NCBI RefSeq assembly: GCF_021130785.1
Contig: NW_025776250.1
Coordinates: forward strand, 172,828 to 236,827
Length of the DNA stretch: 64,000 nucleotides
Reading direction: 5' to 3'
DNA from: Homalodisca vitripennis
Taxonomy: Eukaryota; Arthropoda; Insecta; Hemiptera; Cicadellidae
The notes under the pieces were generated by a model. The model had not been told where the DNA came from and did no database searches. It saw only the letters and a list, made by a program, of their open reading frames with translations. Shown piece after piece: positions 24,765-36,951 of the stretch; the first letter of the stretch is position 1, and each line of letters starts with the position of its first letter. Position numbers and translations under genes: made by a program.

Positions 24765-26030
24765 AACTTTTATTAATTCAACACGTATTAAACCTAACTT
24801 TATGATCACGTAGAAATACATCTTGGCTAAGACTTCATCTGCAGACTTTAAATTTTACTCAAAATTTCATGTATACATAGACAAGAATGAGTCGTATGAC
24901 GGTACATATCCAACCAGGGAATTTAGGTAAGCATCATTTAAATATATAACTTAGGAGGTGGACACTATTACTATTTGTACGGTTGTGGATGTAACCATTT
25001 CTTTCCTGTATGAGTGAGCCTTTGCAGGACATCTAAAAATTGAAATGAACTATAGATCAAACATTTTACATATGCAACCTCAGCGAAGCCTGGTGCGCGA
25101 CAAGTGGTGTGGTAGTGTGATAAAAATTAGTTATTGGTTATTGTATCAATAAACAACTATTTTTAGTGGTTCCTTAGTTTTAAAATTTAAAACAAACTTC
25201 CGGGAGATAAGATCCAATTTTTAATGTATAAGAACACGACTTGTTTTTCGTGAAATCTTCTTAACTTCTCCTTGCGCAAGGAACCAATCGTCAGCCATGC
25301 TAATTTTAGTGTTGTAAAAACTAGGAGGTTATAGAAAGAGTTAAAAATACGAAAAGATTAATATCATAAAATGCATTATATACATATATATATAGCAAAC
25401 TAATGTTGTTAGTTTCAACATGCCATTCTCACTAAATCAAATACGAATTTAACCAATTAACTTATTTAACGCAATAACTTAAAAATCAACGAAACATCCG
25501 ATCAGCCGTTACTATGGAATAATACCTGTAACCTTAGCCATCTGTTATTACAAGAGTTCTTATCAAGAGTAAAAAAATACAACTCTATAAGAATAATATA
25601 TTCCTGTAAGACCATCTGCAAAGATGGCGTTGTGTAAAATATAGCCTACATTTCATATATGATGCGTTCTTTACTGACTATAGAAACAAAAACCTGTAAT
25701 AAAACTGAAATTGTAAAAGTAGTACATTATAAACGTGTTCAGCAATATTTCTTCAAGCAATATTGCCCAGAGGCTAAACTTTCTCAATCAGAACCTTTTG
25801 TTCAGAATAAAACAGATCATCAAACAAAGAACACTTTAATATATCATATTGCATTTTTACTTACAAGTTCAGTTAAAATATTTACTGAGTCACAATCTAT
25901 ATTCAGTTTATCAAAATTAAAAAGTGTGTAAAATATATTGTAAGTGCTTTGTTTGAAGTTTTTGGATTGACGATGAAAATTTTGAAACGATAATAGGATT
26001 TTGAATATATGCCATCGTTACATGTTACAA
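24765..26030. other. AT-rich stretch with one SINE fragment
   Basis: ACCTCAGCGAAGCCTGGTGC with GCGACAAGTGGTGTG at 25078-25112 matches 50223-50265 (same strand) and marks a SINE-like piece. A 90-codon frame at 25659-25931 has no recognisable domain and is not called a gene. Confidence 0.45.
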
Positions 26031-26034
26031 AAAA

Positions 26035-26130
26035 ATATAACATAACGTTTCGAGGATTAAAGTGTACTCCCTTCTTCAGTTATAAAAGAGGCAAAAATAA
26101 ATTACAAAATTGTATTAACAACTAGTAATT
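26035..26130 (-). mobile_element. Penelope-like element end with hammerhead-like motif
   Basis: On the minus strand CTGAAGAAGGGAG, a loop, then ATCCTCGAAACGTTATG (26080 down to about 26040) has the box order CUGANGA...GAAAC of the hammerhead ribozymes carried by Penelope-like elements. Stem II is only partly complementary. The downstream sequence (TGTAACATGTAACGATGGCA) fits the end region of such elements by recollection of the family only. Confidence 0.5.
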
Positions 26131-26162
26131 TCATAGATAATGTGATGGTATTATTGTTATCA

Positions 26163-26420
26163 AAATAGAGTTGGTGAACGGATGTATCTACTTGTAATGC
26201 TCACCTCACCGCATCTGGTGATACTGTGTGATTTCCCGGTGAGACTCTAAGAGCATCCCTTTCCTTGGATAAACACGCTACGTTTGGGGTGTGTCAGACA
26301 CTCTCCCCACATAATACCAAGGGTCTGTCTGTGGCTGATTGCTGGCCTTAGCCTTCCAGACATTTCAAACACCACACTCAGTCGTATCATGGAGTGTGCT
26401 GAGACATCCGTATTAATGTC
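26163..26420. other. GC-richer unassigned segment
   Basis: This is markedly richer in G+C than its surroundings (for example CTCACCGCATCTGGTG and TTCCCGGTGAGACTC). It lies directly beside the Penelope-type end at 26035-26130, so it may be the body of the same element. The minus-strand translation includes LGIMWGECLTHPKRSVFI, but no domain is recognised. Confidence 0.3.
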
Positions 26421-26550
26421 TCAAAAACTATGTACAAGTTAAGTTTCTTAAATTCAGATAGTAAAAGCTGGTTACGTTTAGATGCATATTTGCTTACGTG
26501 TGAAATGATAATAGCAAACCGGCATTTTAACCAAATTTCAGAAATCATCT

Positions 26551-26737
26551 ATAACGTTTACACTAACTCTGGCTATGTTTAGATGCTTATTTGTTTACTA
26601 ATCATGTAAACCTAGCCAGAGTAAATGTGAACGTTATCTGTTATACTGCAAATTCGGTTAGATAGCAGATTTTGTTTTAAATTCACGTGAATAATAAATC
26701 AACATCTAAACCTAGCCAGAGACAAGTCCAACGTTAT
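26551..26737. repeat. inverted and direct repeat of a 30-35-bp motif
   Basis: ATAACGTTTACACTAACTCT then GGCTATGTTT (26551-26580) is inverted at 26608-26637 (AAACCTAGCCAGAG...ACGTTAT). The latter recurs in direct orientation at 26703-26737. A small foldback element is the simplest reading. Confidence 0.7.
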
Positions 26738-27311
26738 AGATTAAAATTCAGAAATGTAACTCGAGTACTGGTTTGGCTTTTTAATTTTACATTTTTATAA
26801 TACAGTTAATTTGTGATCAAATATTTATTTTGCTTACCTTCCATTTCTTTTAAATTTGACATATACAAATCAATATTCATATATTGATGATTATTGTCCC
26901 TACTCATAGGGACAAAATAATAGAGGCTTTGTTTCTTTTCACACATACACATGTGGTATTTAAAAGTACGTATATTATTCTGTATTATTACATATTTTTA
27001 TTGTTATATTCGAAATTTTTACGTAGGACTGACAGTTTTTGGGGAGATCATAATCATTTTGAAATAAAATCATTAATGATATTATTTAAATTTATTTTTA
27101 TTTCCCTTTTTAGTTAACATAACTGCCAGTCATTACAATTTTTACTACACTGGATATTTTTTTTAATACATATGAATAAACAGACATTAACAAAGTGAAA
27201 TAGGTCATAAAGTTCATATTACTTTTTGTGTCTACTACCCACATCCTGGAGTTTTGCCAACCTTTCACAAATCGCTCTGTATGTAAGTGTATTAATCAAA
27301 ACATCTAAAAT

Positions 27312-27805
27312 AATGTTCTAGTATAACAAAATAAATTGTGAATCACAATACAAGTTCACGCTCGGCTGCTGGACTATCAAGTTAGTGGTATTATTCTTTC
27401 GACCAACAACGTTCAGCTGTAGTGGTTGTCGGTCAGCCGTTACAGAACTTTAGACAAACAACACAAGCAAACAAAATAAATGTTCTATAACAAATCAATT
27501 GTGTATCACAATACAAGTTCACGCTCGGCTGCTGGACTATCAAGTTAATGGTATTACTCTGTCGACCAACAAAGTTTCAGCTGTAGTGGTTGTCGGTCAG
27601 CCGTTACAGAACTTTAGACAAACAACACAAAGCAAACAAAATAAATGTTCTATAACAAATCAATTGTGTATCACAATACAAGTTCACGCTCGGCTGCTGG
27701 ACTATCAAGTTAATGGTATTACTCTGTCGACCAACAAAAGTTCAGCTGTAGTGGTTTGTCAGTCAGCCGTTACAGAACTTTAGACAAACAGCACAAGCAA
27801 ACAAA
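27312..27805. repeat. 163-bp tandem repeat, three copies
   Basis: CAAGTTCACGCTCGGCTGCT starts at 27351, 27514 and 27679 (spacings 163 and 165). Each unit ends with AACACAAGCAAACAAAATAA and contains the GACCAACAA...TTGTCGGTC hairpin in a less perfect form than the copy at 19298. The single-copy continuation at 27806-27960 matches 19375-19510, so the array is a local expansion of part of a dispersed element. Confidence 0.92.
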
Positions 27806-27965
27806 ATAATCTACATCGTGAGTTGAACAATAAGATCTATTGGAAAATAATTAGTTCATCGTGATGTTCTATAATCGGTACCTTAAAAAATTAATCTGTA
27901 TAATACAAATGTTGAAAAATATTCTCATTCATAGAACAACGAGTGTTGGCATTACCTTAACGAAA
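27806..27965. repeat. 3' part of dispersed repeat, homologous to 19375-19510
   Basis: CATCGTGAGTTGAACAATAA, GATCTATTGGAAAATAATTAG and the later GTTGGCATTA parallel CTAATCGTGAGCTGACCAAT, AGATCTGTTGGAAAATGATT and GCTGGCATTA at the other locus. Confidence 0.75.
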
Positions 27966-28189
27966 AGAAAATTAATTAGCATTGTTACTTCAGTACTTTC
28001 ATTGACAAGGGTGATGGATTAAAAGCTTGCTTGTAGACTAATTAATATCCAGCGTTTGATAGATTACCCGATTGCAGACAATTGATATTTTAGCTAGACC
28101 CAACATTTTGAATACATTTTTGAAAATAATTACCTTTTATCTCAATATCGTAAACTTCATTGTCTAACATTTTAGTTGGAAATATATTT

Positions 28190-28857
28190 TGAAAATAACG
28201 ACAGCTTTGCGTGTGTTTTTGTTACAGATTCAATGTGGCTAGGATGACGAGGTGTTTTGTCTAAGAACGTAAATGTTCGCCACGGAATGTGAAAAACACC
28301 GTAATCTTAACGACACAGCATAATGTTAACGACAGCTTTGCGTGTGTTTTGTTACAGATTCAGTGTGGCTAGGAAGACGAGGTGTTCTGTCTAAGAACGT
28401 AAATGTTCGCCACGGAATGTGAAAACACCGTAATCTTAACGACACAGCATAATGTTAACGACAGCTTTGCGTGTGTTTTGTTACAGATTCAATGTGGCTA
28501 GGATGACGAGGTGTTTTGTCTAAGAACGTAAATGTTCGCCACGGAATGTGAAAACACCGTAATCTTAACGACACAGCATAATGTTAACGACAGCTTTGCG
28601 TGTGTTTTGTTACAGATTCAGTGTGGCTAGGAAGACGAGGTGTTCTGTCTAAGAACGTAAATGTTCGCCACGGAATGTGAAAACACCGTAATCTTAACGA
28701 CACAGCATAATGTTAACGACAGCTTGCGTGTGTTTTTGTTACAGATTCAATGTGGCTAGGATGACGAGGTGTTTTGTCTAAGAACGTAAATGTTCGCCAC
28801 GGAATGTGAAAACACCAACACAGCATAATGTTAAATAACAGCTTTGCGTGTGTTCTC
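28190..28857. repeat. 129-bp tandem repeat with alternating A and B units
   Basis: ACAGCTTTGCGTGTG (or a close variant) begins units at 28201, 28332, 28461, 28590, 28719 and a partial one at 28838. Units 1, 3 and 5 carry CAATG, GGATGAC and GTTTTGTC. Units 2 and 4 carry CAGTG, GGAAGAC and GTTCTGTC. This strict A-B-A-B-A order means the array grew by duplication of a ~258-bp dimer. Each unit also has a T-rich run ending ACAG before ATTCA, resembling a 3' splice site, but no open reading frame follows. Confidence 0.95.
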
Positions 28858-29506
28858 TGTTAAAGGTTCAATAGCCACTAAAGCGCTCTAGCGGTGATAA
28901 GCTGCATTTGACGTGTTGCGTTCCTAGTGTTGGCTATTCACGAGTGATTTTAATATTCTTTCGTTGTATTAAGAAACATTAACTTTATACGACAATTCAA
29001 ACACATTGGGCATTGGGATATTCCGAATCAAATAATACTAGAATAACGATTTCTTAACACAACACTGTTTCAACCTTGATTATTATAGTTAAATAAATAT
29101 TATATTGTTTACAATATAACCTAAAACCAATTAAATCAGGGACTAATTTTGAATGGCGTGACTATAATATGAGATTGCTACATTTTGTAATGATTCTACA
29201 ATAACCTGGTAATAAAGGAAGGAATAACTTTGACCAATATTATACATTTATTTAATATAAAATACTCCTTCCGGAACAGTTATAAGGCTGTATCAGTGGA
29301 GCTGACACCTATGTCAGATATCACATGTCGTAGATTTTTTTTACACCTATTTAAATATTTTATAATCACATTCTCATGAAAAAAAACTCCAAATAACTAA
29401 TAGATAACTACTAAAACCCAACAGATCTTGGACACAAATGACTTTGTAAATGTATACAATCCATAGTCCACATATGGTATTGAATGAAAAGAATTTAAAT
29501 ATAAAT

Positions 29507-29511
<5 letters not shown>

Positions 29512-29575
<64 letters not shown>

Positions 29576-29580
29576 ACACA
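29512..29580. repeat. (CA)n microsatellite
   Basis: This is a CA/TG dinucleotide run of about 34 units with one interruption (AGACACACACA) near its right end. Open frames of alternating Cys-Val across it are artefacts. Confidence 0.98.
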
Positions 29581-31065
29581 GGGTGGCTGGTCATCATTGT
29601 TAAAAAACTTTTTGGGTGAAATTACAAAGTAAATGAAGTGTAATGATGCATGTAAGAGGTTCCAAGTCAAAAAATTGTCTTCAAAAAGAATTATTTTTAA
29701 TTTTTTCTAAGATAACCATGTTTTTAAACATATTACAGCAATTTACCAACTGCCTGTAAACGGATTTGAGTAAATGACGTAATTTTCGTATTCTACATTA
29801 AATTTTGAATAGGAATAAGTGAAATTTTAAAGGATCAATAATAAAAACTCCATTATTAATAGTTCCAAAGTTTAAAATTTAATTATCTGTTAAAAAATAA
29901 AAAAACGTTGGTCTATTGTATTTTTCTACACCCTGTATACAAGAAGGTAGCTAAATATTTTAAAAACTGTGCCATTTTATAAGCTTTCCAACCATACACT
30001 ACACTATTGAAGTTTGAATCTGATATGTTTTTTTCAGTGGTTTGAATACAAGAAAACACAGGCAACTTAGGTTTACGAAGGTTTACAAATCGTGACTACG
30101 CCAAGCAAATTCTTTTGATATAATAGAAATCTATAAGGGTAAGAATATTATGAAAACAGTTTTTAACACATTATAATATGTTTAACAATTTTAAAAACTG
30201 TTTCCTGCTTTATTATTAAAGCTTGGATAAGCAAATGATGTAAAGGTTTATTAAGTGCATTTAAATTATAAGCCATTATTTACTTAATTGGGGTTTTGAT
30301 TTGGTAGCATTACAAAGTAAAAAGCCTGTTAAACTTTGTTGGAATATTTTTGCAGAAAATGATGTGATTAATGAAACAAATAAAATCATTTATGTTGTAA
30401 TAAAATGTAATTAAAGCTCCCTGAAAGGCAAGCTAATCACAAAGGTCGTGTATTTAAACTCACTCAAATTAAACGGGTACGGGTAGGAATTCAACTACAA
30501 AGTGGTAAACTGTTTAAACTCCCAAACTTGAAGGTGACAAAAGCCTTCCTATTATTATCCAATGTTCTGCTATTACTAATTATCCCTACTAGTACATTTC
30601 AAATACACCAAATATCATTTAAGTTTATATAAAGTTGTCTTATAGACAAGTACAGTTCTGTACTATATTTTCTGTTAGTTGAAAGTAAAATTAAAAATTT
30701 TCGATTTTTACATAAAATTCATTTTTAATGCTGTTTTTTTTTTTTAAATTGTTATATAATTAGTTCAATGAAATTTTAAAATAATCGACTAAAAATTGTT
30801 GTTTACTTATATCTGAGCGTATTATTCACTATTACTATACAGGATCTTATATGAGAGATTGGCAAAACTTATAACTAATACTCTTTATTGCAGGGAAACA
30901 AATTACTATAATTGTCCTAATCTAATAAATAATAAAATTTATAGTAAATAAATAGATAAATATAAATTTAAAGTTCACATCGTAGACACGTGCCAGCTAT
31001 CGTCGGTTCCTCGACTGTGGCCGACTTTCTTTGGTTATCAGATGTGGAGTTAACAAAATATTGTT
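29581..31065. other. AT-rich stretch with a mariner-type end
   Basis: CTACACCCTGTATACAAG at 29927-29944 is a mariner-type terminus. CACAGGGTGGCTGG at 29577 may be a weak left partner, with 8 matching bases. Otherwise nothing is supported. Confidence 0.45.
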
Positions 31066-31069
31066 TAAT

Positions 31070-31485
31070 TGTTACTGATGACTATCCCAGCGGCTCATTT
31101 AAACTCGTCAACTTAGTAAGGAGTAAGTTGACACTAAGAGGTGTTTTTAGTCGAAATCTAAATTGTTGTGGTTATTGACGTGTTTGATCTATTCAGGGAG
31201 GTTATTGATTAGCCTTTTACCAACCTGAGATGGTAAGTATTAAAATCCAGTATTTTTTGTACTGTGCTATACGAAATTTGTCCCAGCCTCTAATTCTGTA
31301 TTGGTGTACCTCGCTACCCCGAAGTGAGACACCTTGAATCGGTGGTATAGCACGACGTCGAGAATATAGAGGCTAGGCAAAGTCAGCAATCCAAGCTCCT
31401 GGAAGGCCACTTTCCACGACTCATTTCGCTCCAGCGATCACACATCCAAGCAGCAGCCACGCTCAGAAACGTTACTATGTCAACT
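31070..31485 (-). pseudogene. LINE C-terminal relic (downstream of RT)
   Basis: On the minus strand, across two frames, I read SWKVAFQELGLLTLPSLYIL then DVVLYH, next EVHQYRIRGWDKFRIAQYKK, then SQVGKRLINNLPE-stop-IKHV, and finally KHLLVSTYSLLS and MSRWDSHQ. This order (F.ELGLLTLPSLYI, HxYxTRGRDxFR-like, LPExIK, LLxxxxYS) is the conserved tail after the reverse transcriptase thumb in many insect Jockey/CR1-type LINEs. Frameshifts and stops make it dead. It may come from the same family as the 22.4-kb relic, which ends at YSDD. Confidence 0.82.
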
Positions 31486-32113
31486 ATGATAAAAGTCATA
31501 TTTTAATGTGATATTAGTTTAAAGACATTGCACAAAACAATACTCCAGCTATCATTTTATTAATTGTTATAAATGGCAATGGTTGGAATTGAGCCCTGAG
31601 AGCGATAACCAATAGAAATCTCAGTTACAGCCCTTTGTTCAGTTTTAGTTTAAAAAAAAACTCTGGTAGTTCTATAACTTTAGTTTGTAATTAATTTCAT
31701 AACTCACCGTTCTATAAATGTTCAACTGTATTATTCAATAAAATATTAAAAAGGCGTAGTGCAGGACCTTGTAAGAAGTACTTTTTTCTGGAAATTGTAA
31801 AGACAAAGCATTTCAGATAAAAACGACTGAACAGTTCACTTGACCTGAAAGAATTACGCGGCAGAATAATTCAACTCGAAGCTTGCGCTTAACTGTTCTA
31901 GTTATATAACAATATTTTCATTTAAATCTATTTTTATTATAAATGCAAACAAATTATTAAATTCGAGAATTCATTACTTTTTAAATGATTCATTTTGTAT
32001 ATTCAGTAACGTTACAACTGATTTAATTTAATGTAATGTAATTAAAGAAGGGGCTTACGTTGATTTTTCTTAGTTTAGTCACTATATTGAAAATCACGAA
32101 AAACGATACTGTA

Positions 32114-32166
32114 TAACTTTGTATTTTGTCGAGCTCTTCGATGGCAATACTATCTTCTTCAGTCAC
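32114..32166 (-). mobile_element. degenerate hammerhead-like motif, Penelope-type end
   Basis: On the minus strand ACTGAAGAAGATAGTATT then GCCATCGAAGAGCTCG has the CUGANGA box, a short putative stem II and CGAAG where GAAAC is expected. The next bases (ACAAAATACAAAGTTATACA) resemble element ends rather than host sequence. The changed core would not be expected to self-cleave. Confidence 0.4.
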
Positions 32167-33289
32167 ACCGCAAAAGTAAATTTGTTTATTGTATTAGTTT
32201 ATGCAGTTGACTTTTTGTAATACAAAAGATTTTTCATTATAGTGATTGAAATAATTTATATATAATTATATAATAAGTTTTAATAGTGCATTTATTTTCA
32301 AGTGTATACATTTTCAAGAAATTTTATGGTCTAACGTAGCATACCGAAGTACAAAAGGGTGTGTACTAATAAATAAATCTTAGTTTTCAGAGCAGGTAAT
32401 AATGATGTATTATAACACTCTGATGTTATATACTGCCACTTTGTCTGAATCGAATATCACTTACTGAGCTTTCTAACTTACACGGATTTATTTAGAATAC
32501 ATATATATTATTAATAGCCCTAATTTTGAACACTTCTTCTCACCGCAAAGTACCACAAACTGCGTTCATAATAAAAATACTTCCTTTTAACTGAACCATG
32601 AATCTTGGCTCCACGAAAAACTGGGACCACAAAATAATCTACTAAGATGGATTTTATAATAGAATTTAAAATCATAGTTAATACTAGATAGAAACTTTGT
32701 CTTTGATATCTGTATTACAATAAAAAACAATCACTGCATACATAATATTTGCTAAAATAGATGATTAAAAGTATATATTTATTAATGCTGTAATTGTCCT
32801 TTTCTGCATATTTTTTCTTACTCGGTGTTCAACATCAGTTGCAGAAAAATGCTAAATAACAATTATTGTTACTATCAATCCTAATCTATAATTTCTAACC
32901 TATACATGTAAAAAATTTAAAATTGTGTTTAAATTAAGTAAACACGGTCGTGCTGTCACATGAAAATATTAAGACAGAACAGTTGCTACTCTTAACAGGC
33001 TCTTTCAAAAAATAAACTTGATAATACATAAATTTTTTTAATGCAATTTTAGAAACCAAGAGGTAATTTTTCGCACGCTTAGAGACCAGTGAAGGGTAGT
33101 TTGGAGGAATCTTCGAAGCACGAATAGACCTGTAAATTAATCAGGGATCCCATCAATGTCCATATCAAATTGCAGTACATTCGGTTTAGTACATGATAGT
33201 ATTAAAACACATACATACAAACAGACAGATAGATTATAGATATCTTATTGATAAATAACACGAGTCAAATCTATGTCTGTCAGCGTATT

Positions 33290-33395
33290 GTTGTCAGCGA
33301 ACTCTATCAGTCTTTACAGTGAACGGAGGCGTCTTTGTGTACCCAAACAATAGGATAGTACAATACCGCACAAAACACGCTGTTCATATACAGGA
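33290..33395. repeat. dispersed repeat fragment (pair with 15245-15360)
   Basis: GTCTTTGTGTACCCAAACAA and AGTACAATACCGCACAAAA occupy the same relative positions as at 15290-15340. Confidence 0.6.
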
Positions 33396-33799
33396 CTTGT
33401 TACAAGAGCTTTTCAGTACACGTTTTACGGAAAATTTTTCCACTGGAAAGTTTATGTCCTCGTTCACCTTTTAAGATTTTGCACTGAAGAGGAGATCTAT
33501 GGATTTTTATTCAAAATAATTACCGTAAGTAGCAGTGCCACTAATAAAAAAGAAAAATATATTCTAAATCTTAACAATTGAACCAGAGCTGAAATTAATA
33601 CAACAATTACTAACTATTAGATAGTAATAATGATATAAAATAGTAATTTTCCGTTGTAAAATCTAATGGTGTAATGTCAATATTGATTGCTTGCAACTCT
33701 GCAACTATACAAATATGAGTGGAAAGGAATTATTAAAGCTGGTACAAACAGTATTTATCACTTAATTTACTAATCTCCCACGCATAGCACCCGATTGAT

Positions 33800-34150
33800 G
33801 GCTAAGTGTTATCGAAGCCTATCTCTTGAGGGGCTTGAAAAATGTAATTTCTGTCTGTATGTCTCTTGGCATGATATCTTGTAAACGAATTGACCTACAC
33901 TTTTACACTTGAAAAGATGCTTCAATGTCATATAGCCAACAGTTTGATGATGGCGAACGTTCTACCATAAAATTTGGCTAAGTTTCGCTGAAGCCTATCA
34001 CTCAGTAGGTAGATACATTTTATCTTTTGTCTATATGATTTTAAGTCTGTCTCTCTTCTGGAGGACATCTCAAGAATTAAATGAGACATAAATTTGAAAT
34101 CGTCCGTTTAATCTCAGAGAAGCCTTGACTCTTGGTACAAATGCCTTGTA
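33800..34150. repeat. SINE-like fragments, two copies in tandem
   Basis: GATGGCTAAGTGTTATCGAA then GCCTATCTCTTGAGG (33797) and GGCTAAGTTTCGCTGAAGCC then TATCACTCAG (33977) are two copies of the GCGAAGCCTATCACTCGAG core. Each is followed by a TCTGTCT...ATGATATCTTG/GACATCTCAAG stretch. AGAGAAGCCTTGACTC near 34122 is a third part. Confidence 0.65.
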
Positions 34151-34159
34151 ATATTATCT

Positions 34160-35097
34160 TACAATATTTTCCATACGATAGAGTTCACAGAAGTTTGCCG
34201 ATGCTTCAGAGATAACATGTTGTGATTTCGTTCAGCAACAACCGAAATAAATCTTAAGCTCTTTTACAATCTGGAACGATTGTCTTCTGCACCTTCAGGA
34301 CAAAATTACTCACTAATGTTGTCTTCAGGTCTGGGTCTTCTTTACTTGGACAGCCTTGCTACGTTGGATTATTTCCTCACACTTTCTATTCAAGAATTAG
34401 TAGTTTTCATACATAAGATGTCCTGAATGGCCGATGGAAGGACAAATCCTGGCATTAACTGAAGTACTTTGACGGCAGTAACGGAAACTACAGACAAAAG
34501 ATAGTAATTTTGAGTAGAAAGTAGTAATTTATTTAGTAATTAGTAGTAAAATTAAAATCTGGTAATTTCTAGACTTTGAAATCCAAATTTTAATTTTTGC
34601 ATGCTCGTTTTAAAGCAGAAATTTTTACATATTTAAGATCAATTTAAACTCACATAACTGTCGAAAAGACTACAGAGATTAACTGTAAACGTTCACACTC
34701 CTTTTACTAGTGTTTCATAAAACTCACTCAATGCAGGAGTTACCTAAAGGTTCTTCTGCTCATAATTACAACTAAATCAAATGGCAAACAAGAGAATAAA
34801 CAGAAAACTTTCTGACACAATACTAACTAAAATATAAAGGTGAAAACAGTTATAAACTTAAATTAAATTACATGAATTGCCTTCAACCAGAGTCTAGTAT
34901 CACTTCTCAGATCTACTGAATATTGACATATGCTCTCGCCACTAAAAACGGTCGCCACTCTGGATTTTAAATGTATCTCATCAAATAAAATATCACAGCA
35001 ATAATTTAAAGCATAAAAATAATTACCAAATAATACTTACATACGTTTAAAATATTTAAATACTCGTGTTCTATTCTATACTGTTGATTATGATACC
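34160..35097. other. stretch without supported feature
   Basis: Nothing recognisable is seen before the transposase relic at 35098. Confidence 0.4.
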
Positions 35098-35358
35098 GGT
35101 AAAATTCTATATTCCTCCGATTTTTTAGATTGGCCACCCCGATCCCCATATTTAACTGTGTGTGATTTCTTTCTATGGGGTTACTTAAAGGAACACGTTT
35201 ATACTCTTAGCTTCAATAATAATAAAAACTTTAAAAAATCAATTCAAGAGGAACTTTTCCAGATACCACAGAGTTTCTTTGTAAGAGCTAACGATTCATT
35301 TGTTAAGCGCTGTTATCAGTGTGTCGCTGTGGATGGATTACAGTTCGAACAATTGTAG
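35098..35358 (+). pseudogene. mariner-type transposase C-terminal fragment
   Basis: The frame reads KILYSSDFLD then WPPRSPYLTVCDFFLWGYLK, EHVYTLSFN and ends FEQL-stop. The WPPRSPDLxPCDFFLWGYLK block is the signature around the third catalytic Asp of mariner/Tc1-type DDE transposases of insects, and that Asp (in CDFF) is kept. The tail VKRCYQCVAVDGLQFEQL corresponds to the usual RC...GGHFEH end. The N-terminal two thirds are missing: upstream sequence lacks the first two catalytic Asp motifs. A typical ACACCCTGTA terminus follows at 35633-35642. Confidence 0.88.
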
Positions 35359-35642
35359 GTTTTCAATAGGCTATGTTCTAATTTTCTGATTGAAATGCTT
35401 TATTTCTCTAGAATGTGACAATAAAAAATTTTACAAAACAAAAAATACTTTTTTTCCTGTTTTCAAAGTATAGTTTTTTCAAAACGCGGCCACTTTGTTT
35501 CAACAATGGCTAGAGAGCTGAAATGTTCACAGGACATTTTAAAACCTATTTAATGAATTGTGTAGAGTTTGAAAATGTTCAGTGTATAAATGAGCAAGTA
35601 ATATAAAATCAAACGTTTAAACCTCTTCGTGGACACCCTGTA
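35359..35642 (+). mobile_element. 3' end of the mariner-type element
   Basis: Non-coding DNA between the transposase stop and the terminal CGTGGACACCCTGTA. The length and position fit the 3' flank of the same element. Confidence 0.65.
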
Positions 35643-36565
35643 CTTGATTTTCATATTGACCAGGTTTTTGTTTAAACTGTGTATTTCTCTAAGAAATTAA
35701 TTCTCCCTTCTAATTTCAATAATTTAAAAATTATAAATCGAATTACTTTACATAAACATTTAAATCCTAATTATGGAGGTGGTTGACAGGGGAAAGTAGC
35801 AAGAGCTGGTCTGATGGACCATTCATGTGTGTCCCTTCGTAAACAATTCGCACAACGCGCTCTGTAAGCGAAAAACATAACACGACGTCACCTACAAGAA
35901 CCAAAAGTTTTTAAATGACATTCATAAACTTACTCATTCACCGAAAAGATGCTACACGGGCGTCCAGAAGTAATATATATTGTCAGCAGGAAATATAATT
36001 TATATTTTTTTCACAATTACTTCAAACATTTGTATTAGTAGAATATCTTATTCCGTTGGAACCGTGTTCACCCAAAAGACACATGTCACGTTATATTGTA
36101 TATATAGCATCTTTATTATATCGGGATTATTGTTGAAATCTATGACTTCCTCAATACATGATGAGAGGTTCGGCTTTAAAACCCCCTGCTTGTTGGTACT
36201 TTACATTTATATATAATACGCATGTATTTATTATTAATGAGTTGATAATCAGGCTATCAGATAAAACTCACTGATAAAACTCTTTAGTTTTAAATAAATA
36301 TTATATTTAGTAGTATATTTAGTAGTTAGTATAAATATTTCTATTCCAACTGCGTTTAGTATGGACCAGGTTTGTTTTAAGACCAGGTTTTTGTAATGAA
36401 AAAGTTTATTTGCATTGTTTAAACGTAAATTGTATTTGTAGAGTTTAATTAATTTACACATTGCTTTGTCAACCAGAACTAATAATAATAATATTTAAAA
36501 ACCAGAACGAGTTACATGTTTTAGGTTATTTGAGTACCTATCTCTGTGCTTTTGCTTGACACTAA

Positions 36566-36589
36566 ATTTTGGGTCACCCTGTATACGAG
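36566..36589. mobile_element. mariner-type terminus
   Basis: GGGTCACCCTGTATACGAG shares the terminal CACCCTG and also the following TATACGAG with the palindrome end at 17914-17926. No partner end is evident. Confidence 0.5.
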
Positions 36590-36719
36590 TAGCACAGAGA
36601 ATATTTTGGATGGCAACTAAATTTACTTATGGCTGCCCCAGATATAGCGTAGACAATGCAGCATGTAGATTATATGATTGTAAATAAACCGATAGGACTA
36701 ACCCAATGACAGAACATAC

Positions 36720-36915
36720 TAATGACAGATCTTAGATGAACAAACGTCTTCCATTTGTCTTTCGCTTCTAATTCCAATAGGCTTCTTGCTTGGACCAAAA
36801 GGAAGCTATTTACCAACTATAAAGTCTATGAATTTTCAATCAAGAGTTATCGCACATTCGGACGGACGGACAATGACACGATTTCAATAATGCTCTGTCG
36901 GGTTCTTAATAATAA
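36720..36915. repeat. SINE-like fragment with CGGACGGACGGACA motif
   Basis: Related to 12480-12625 by shared order: CGGACGGACGGACAATGACA, CGATTTCAATAAT and GTCGGGTTCTTAATAA at the end. Confidence 0.6.
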
Positions 36916-36951
36916 GCAACACACCACTAACATAGAAGTAAATTTATAAAA

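Larger units (their letters stand above)
31500..33780. other. AT-rich stretch with repeat fragments
   Basis: It holds the hammerhead-like motif at 32130-32163 and the repeat at 33290-33395 (both listed separately). Nothing else is supported. Confidence 0.45.

Noticed and set aside
29374..29670. Cys-Val-rich open frames
   Set aside because: Translation of the (CA)n microsatellite.
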